Below, in pieces: positions 61,450 to 64,000 of a stretch of DNA of 64,000 nucleotides (within the stretch, counting starts at the first letter, position 1; each line of letters starts with the position of its first letter). The translations under genes and the position numbers were made by a program. This DNA comes from an uncultured Alphaproteobacteria bacterium. GTDB lineage: Bacteria > Pseudomonadota > Alphaproteobacteria > RF32 > CAG-239. The stretch lies in assembly GCA_944391475.1 (NCBI GenBank), contig CALXTR010000001.1:124001-188000 (forward strand), read 5' to 3'. A model generated the notes under the pieces. The model made no database searches, was not told the DNA's origin, and saw only the letters and a program-made list of their open reading frames with translations.

Positions 61450-61468
61450 GGGCGCGCGGCGGGTTAGC
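61450..61468. other. GC-rich tRNA-trailing segment with partial tRNA copy
   Basis: GGGCGCGCGGCG (61450-61461) resembles the segment after tRNA-Gly. GGCGGGTTAGC (61458-61468) repeats the first 11 bases of tRNA-Met. Just upstream, GCCCGT-GCG-ACGGGC forms a hairpin. It is much richer in GC than its surroundings. Confidence 0.45.
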
Positions 61469-61522
61469 GGCTGAAAGAATGTGCTATGAATCCGCGATGC
61501 TATCAATAGAGCTAGTCTCTTT

Positions 61523-61555
61523 GACCTCCGGAAGTTTTTTCGGAGGTTCTTTATT
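61523..61555 (+). terminator. Terminator-like hairpin
   Basis: ACCTCCG pairs with CGGAGGT around a 10-base loop, followed by TCTTTATTT. No gene is evident between the tRNA-Met terminator and this hairpin, so a short untranslated RNA is possible. Confidence 0.5.
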
Positions 61556-61675
61556 TATAGTGGATAATTTTATCGCTTGGAGTTGAAAAATTATACTTCA
61601 CTCTTGCTAAAAGTATTGAATTTGTTTCAATTATATGGTATTTTGTTATCCTGTTATATAAAATTATTAAGATTT

Positions 61676-61864
61676 ATGAAAAATCAAAAAATTGAAAACA
61701 TTGCTATTCTAGGAATGGTGATGTTGTTGTTGGCATGGGCTTGCCCCTCAAGTTGGACTGTTTTGGCTCCAATTGCCGGAGTGTTATTAATCACTTGGGT
61801 GGTGTTACGTTTGTCAATTGATTTAAAATCCATTATCTCTTCGTTGCGACAAGGTCATGAATGA
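61676..61864 (+). CDS. Small two-helix membrane protein
   Basis: The 62-residue protein has two hydrophobic segments (about 8-24 and 27-46) and a charged tail. The start at ATG 61676 has no clear Shine-Dalgarno; a TTG-started longer frame at 61577 looks less likely. It overlaps the next gene by 8 bases, so both are probably one unit. Function unknown. Confidence 0.5.
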   Translation: MKNQKIENIAILGMVMLLLAWACPSSWTVLAPIAGVLLITWVVLRLSIDLKSIISSLRQGHE

Positions 61865-62126
61865 GGCGATAATTGGTGCATTAGCGTTATCGGCGATAGC
61901 GGTAATTGCTATGTTTGTAGTGGCATTTAGCAAAAAAAGTAATTCTTTCTGGATTCCGGTGCTGTTAGCCTTTTTGGGGGCAGTAGTGCTAGCCAGAGAA
62001 GTGGTGCATGCTGTGGTGCCAATGGGAATTATGGCCGAGTTGTTGTGTGTGTTGTCAGCTTTTGCTTTAATTCTAATGTTTATTATTTTTTCAGTCAAAG
62101 TTTGTAGTTGGCTGAAAAACTATTGA
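61857..62126 (+). CDS. Small three-helix membrane protein
   Basis: The 89-residue protein has three hydrophobic helices (about 3-22, 29-50 and 57-80) with short charged ends. It overlaps the previous small membrane protein gene, suggesting co-translation and perhaps a two-subunit complex. An intrinsic terminator follows. Confidence 0.6.
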   Translation: MNEAIIGALALSAIAVIAMFVVAFSKKSNSFWIPVLLAFLGAVVLAREVVHAVVPMGIMAELLCVLSAFALILMFIIFSVKVCSWLKNY

Positions 62127-62130
62127 AATT

Positions 62131-62160
62131 AAGACTCCGTATTTATACGGGGTCTTTTTG
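62131..62160 (+). terminator. Terminator after the small membrane protein pair
   Basis: AGACTCCGTA pairs with TACGGGGTCT (one G-T pair) around TTTA, followed by TTTTTG. The remaining ~180 bases to 62341 are AT-rich with no other gene seen. Confidence 0.82.
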
Positions 62161-62341
62161 CTATTTGTTGCCTTATTAATATTATTATTCCTAATAATAT
62201 ATGTTTTGTGATACTTGTGTTACAATTTTGCTCCTTTTTGCTTAACTTTGTAAAAGTTATGTTAAACTTATGGTCTATAAGCTGTCTTTTGATTTTTTGT
62301 CTTCTTGCTGGTGGTATAATGAAAGTATAAGGAGAAGACTG

Positions 62342-63070
62342 ATGACTGATACTTTATTGCAATATAATGCAATTTCTCAACATCAGGATTTTGAGAAACA
62401 GCAGTCAATATGGAACTCGGCCGATGATATGTTATCAAAGAGCGGAGAAGAATATATGTTGCAATTAAGTAAGCAAATTGCTCGCAAACAAGCGTCCATC
62501 AGAAAAGTAGAAACAGATGTTTTATTGTTGAGTGAACTCCAAAGAAGATTGGGACGTGTCTTAAATTTGCTCCCCAATACAAATGATAAAAAATTACGTG
62601 AAAATCAAATTTATAATGCGCTGACTTATTATCTTTATGGTAATACTGTGGAGGCTGTTCGTTATGCTAAAGCTGCCGGTAAAAAACCTGATAGTTTTGT
62701 AGCTCGTTTGATGTATGGGGCTAAAATCAGAAAATCGATGATACAACTGCGTTGGCTTTTTGCTTTTCTTGATGAGAAAAATTGTCGTCAAAGGTTTCAA
62801 GAGCGTACTAATAATCAAGATTTTTGTGCCGCAGTTGATATGTTCTTGAATGTGCGCCAACCTAAAAATAGTGCCGTAGAGTTCTTAAACCGTAAAATGT
62901 TTAATGATTATAAATTATTACGAGAATTAAATAAGCTCAAAAATTCGGCAACTCACTCTTTGAATGTTCAAAATGCGGAGATTTCTCACAAAAATATGGC
63001 TTTTGTGGGTAAACTTTCGGCTCAAGAGGTTGCGGCTTTGGTGCGTATGGCTCCAGCTAGTTATGCATAG
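62342..63070 (+). CDS. Hypothetical helical protein
   Basis: The 242-residue cytoplasmic protein is predicted all helical with many basic residues (for example LQLSKQIARKQASIRK and AKIRKSMIQLRWLFAFL). I recognise no family. ATG 62342 follows AAGGAGA at good spacing; an in-frame ATG at 62270 has none. The 3' end overlaps the converging ROK kinase gene by 14 bases. Confidence 0.62.
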   Translation: MTDTLLQYNAISQHQDFEKQQSIWNSADDMLSKSGEEYMLQLSKQIARKQASIRKVETDVLLLSELQRRLGRVLNLLPNTNDKKLRENQIYNALTYYLYGNTVEAVRYAKAAGKKPDSFVARLMYGAKIRKSMIQLRWLFAFLDEKNCRQRFQERTNNQDFCAAVDMFLNVRQPKNSAVEFLNRKMFNDYKLLRELNKLKNSATHSLNVQNAEISHKNMAFVGKLSAQEVAALVRMAPASYA

Positions 63071-63962
63071 ATGAGGTTTGCTCTAGTGCTTCGTTGGCAA
63101 TAAGGCTAACCCCAATCATGGCGGCATTGTTGCCAAGTTTGGCACGATATACTTTGATTGGAGGCGTAATCACAGTTTTGTTGGTTTCGCGTTCTAGCTT
63201 TTCTATATTCATAAATTCGACTAATGAACCAAAAAGCACTACTGCTTCTGGGTCAAAGAGGTTGACTAGTCCATATAGACCGGCCAATACATTATTTTGC
63301 CAATTGTCAAAAATTTCGATGGCGATGTGATCGTGTTCTTTAATACCTTTGATAACATCAAAACTATTTTTGCTGTCATCTCCATAGGCTGATTTGGCAT
63401 CTAAGCTCAATGCCGTTCCGGAAGCATAAATTTCATAGCAGTCATATGCTCCGCAGGTGCAGCGGCGAATGTGGCCTCGATTTATTGGGAAATGCGCTTC
63501 GGCGGCAGCACCACTTTTTCCTTTGAGGAGTTTGCCATCAATGATAACGCCTAGACCAACACCAGTGCCGATGGCAATTACCAACAAATTGGAATGATTT
63601 TTACCGGATCCTAGCTTATATTCCGCCCAAGCAGCGGCATTGGCATCGTTTTCCAAAATTACCGGCTTGTTAGATAATGACTGAAAATTTATATCTTTAT
63701 AACCAACAGCCATATTTCCAACTGAAGATACTATGCGTTTATGGTCGGTTGATACTACACCGGCTGTGGCAATTGCGATGGCGTCCACTCTTTCTTCATG
63801 TTGGGAGATGAGACTTTTGAGCAATTTTAGTATGCCATCAAGAGTTTTGGGAGTGTCAAATTTGTGGACCGGACTTAATAAATCTCCTTGATTGTCGATG
63901 ATGCTACAAGCGATTTTGGTGCCGCCAATGTCAAAAGCCAGAAATTTTTTGTTTTTTTGCAT
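63057..63962 (-). CDS. ROK family sugar kinase
   Basis: ROK proteins phosphorylate glucose, N-acetylglucosamine, N-acetylmannosamine or similar sugars. The 301-residue protein has the phosphate loop AFDIGGTKIACSIID, ENDANAAAWAEYKLG, AIGTGVGLGVIIDG, and the zinc motif CTCGAYDCYEIYASGTAL (the final Cys-x-Glu is replaced by Cys-Tyr-Glu). Substrate is unclear; with nagA/nagB present, GlcNAc kinase is a candidate. I start at ATG 63962, nine bases after GGAG; two ATGs further upstream (63968, 63977) overlap or crowd that site. Confidence 0.88.
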   Translation of the reverse strand: MQKNKKFLAFDIGGTKIACSIIDNQGDLLSPVHKFDTPKTLDGILKLLKSLISQHEERVDAIAIATAGVVSTDHKRIVSSVGNMAVGYKDINFQSLSNKPVILENDANAAAWAEYKLGSGKNHSNLLVIAIGTGVGLGVIIDGKLLKGKSGAAAEAHFPINRGHIRRCTCGAYDCYEIYASGTALSLDAKSAYGDDSKNSFDVIKGIKEHDHIAIEIFDNWQNNVLAGLYGLVNLFDPEAVVLFGSLVEFMNIEKLERETNKTVITPPIKVYRAKLGNNAAMIGVSLIANEALEQTSSMHN

Positions 63963-64000
63963 TGTCATTTTCTCCATCGGTTTTATTATATGTAATCTGA

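Noticed and set aside
61284-61586. 100-codon frame across tRNA-Met
   Set aside because: It runs through the tRNA gene and its terminator and has no independent support.

Overview
The window looks like a chromosomal segment of a low-GC, fermentative alphaproteobacterium of the uncultured gut-associated kind. Four things support this. GcrA, the alphaproteobacterial cell-cycle regulator, is present. The gene order rpoZ - rel - DUF2062 - acpS - lepB - rnc - era is an alphaproteobacterial arrangement. A large oxygen-sensitive pyruvate:ferredoxin oxidoreductase (NifJ) is encoded. Lipid A and outer-membrane assembly genes show a Gram-negative envelope. TGA is used as an ordinary stop. No prophage, complete insertion sequence or CRISPR array was seen. 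The lineage assignment is inference.

Layout. 1-4.6 kb: envelope genes (end of rseP, bamA, lpxD, fabZ), with an unusual array of ~120-bp imperfect palindromes where skp/ompH is often found. 4.6-14.3 kb: housekeeping and small genes (Sua5/TsaC, a shortened M17-like protein coupled to an M29 aminopeptidase, DUF218-like protein, NifJ, a lipoprotein). 14.4-17.7 kb: tRNA-Gly, an ICMT-like membrane methyltransferase, a possible insertion-sequence scar and a large unknown helical protein. 17.8-23.9 kb: the minus-strand rpoZ-to-era block. 24-36.7 kb: secreted and periplasmic proteins, gcrA, a first MotA/MotB pair, a lytic transglycosylase operon, a uracil-DNA glycosylase and a TPR lipoprotein. 36.8-52.4 kb: a cell-surface polysaccharide region with Ugd, amino-sugar catabolism (NagA/NagB), a phosphoethanolamine transferase, GDP-fucose synthesis (Gmd, Fcl), two HxGH nucleotidyltransferases, five glycosyltransferase-type proteins and a pyruvyltransferase-like protein. 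52.4-64 kb: gltX, ion transport and membrane genes (ArsB/NhaD-type, TerC, MarC), a second MotA/MotB pair, a small operon with a tandem-HTH ArsR-type regulator, tRNA-Met and a ROK sugar kinase.

Working together. The polysaccharide region makes activated sugars (UDP-glucuronate type and GDP-fucose), probably CDP-activated alcohols, and the transferases that assemble them. EptA modifies lipid A or core, and BamA, LpxD and RseP maintain the outer membrane. NagA/NagB and the ROK kinase feed amino sugars and hexoses into metabolism, NifJ converts pyruvate to acetyl-CoA plus reduced ferredoxin, and Rel with GcrA links growth to nutrients and the cell cycle. Two different stator pairs suggest motility powered by more than one motor complex, but no flagellar structural genes are in the window.

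Most unusual signals: (1) four and a half copies of a ~120-bp palindrome at 2493-3031, whose stem sequences change while pairing is kept; (2) a switch-like leader RNA at 29246-29401 that can hide the ribosome binding site of a small HTH gene; (3) a three-way-junction or terminator element with two small reading frames at 48007-48328; (4) an operon at 58892-60534 with a near-perfect operator and a duplicated-HTH regulator.
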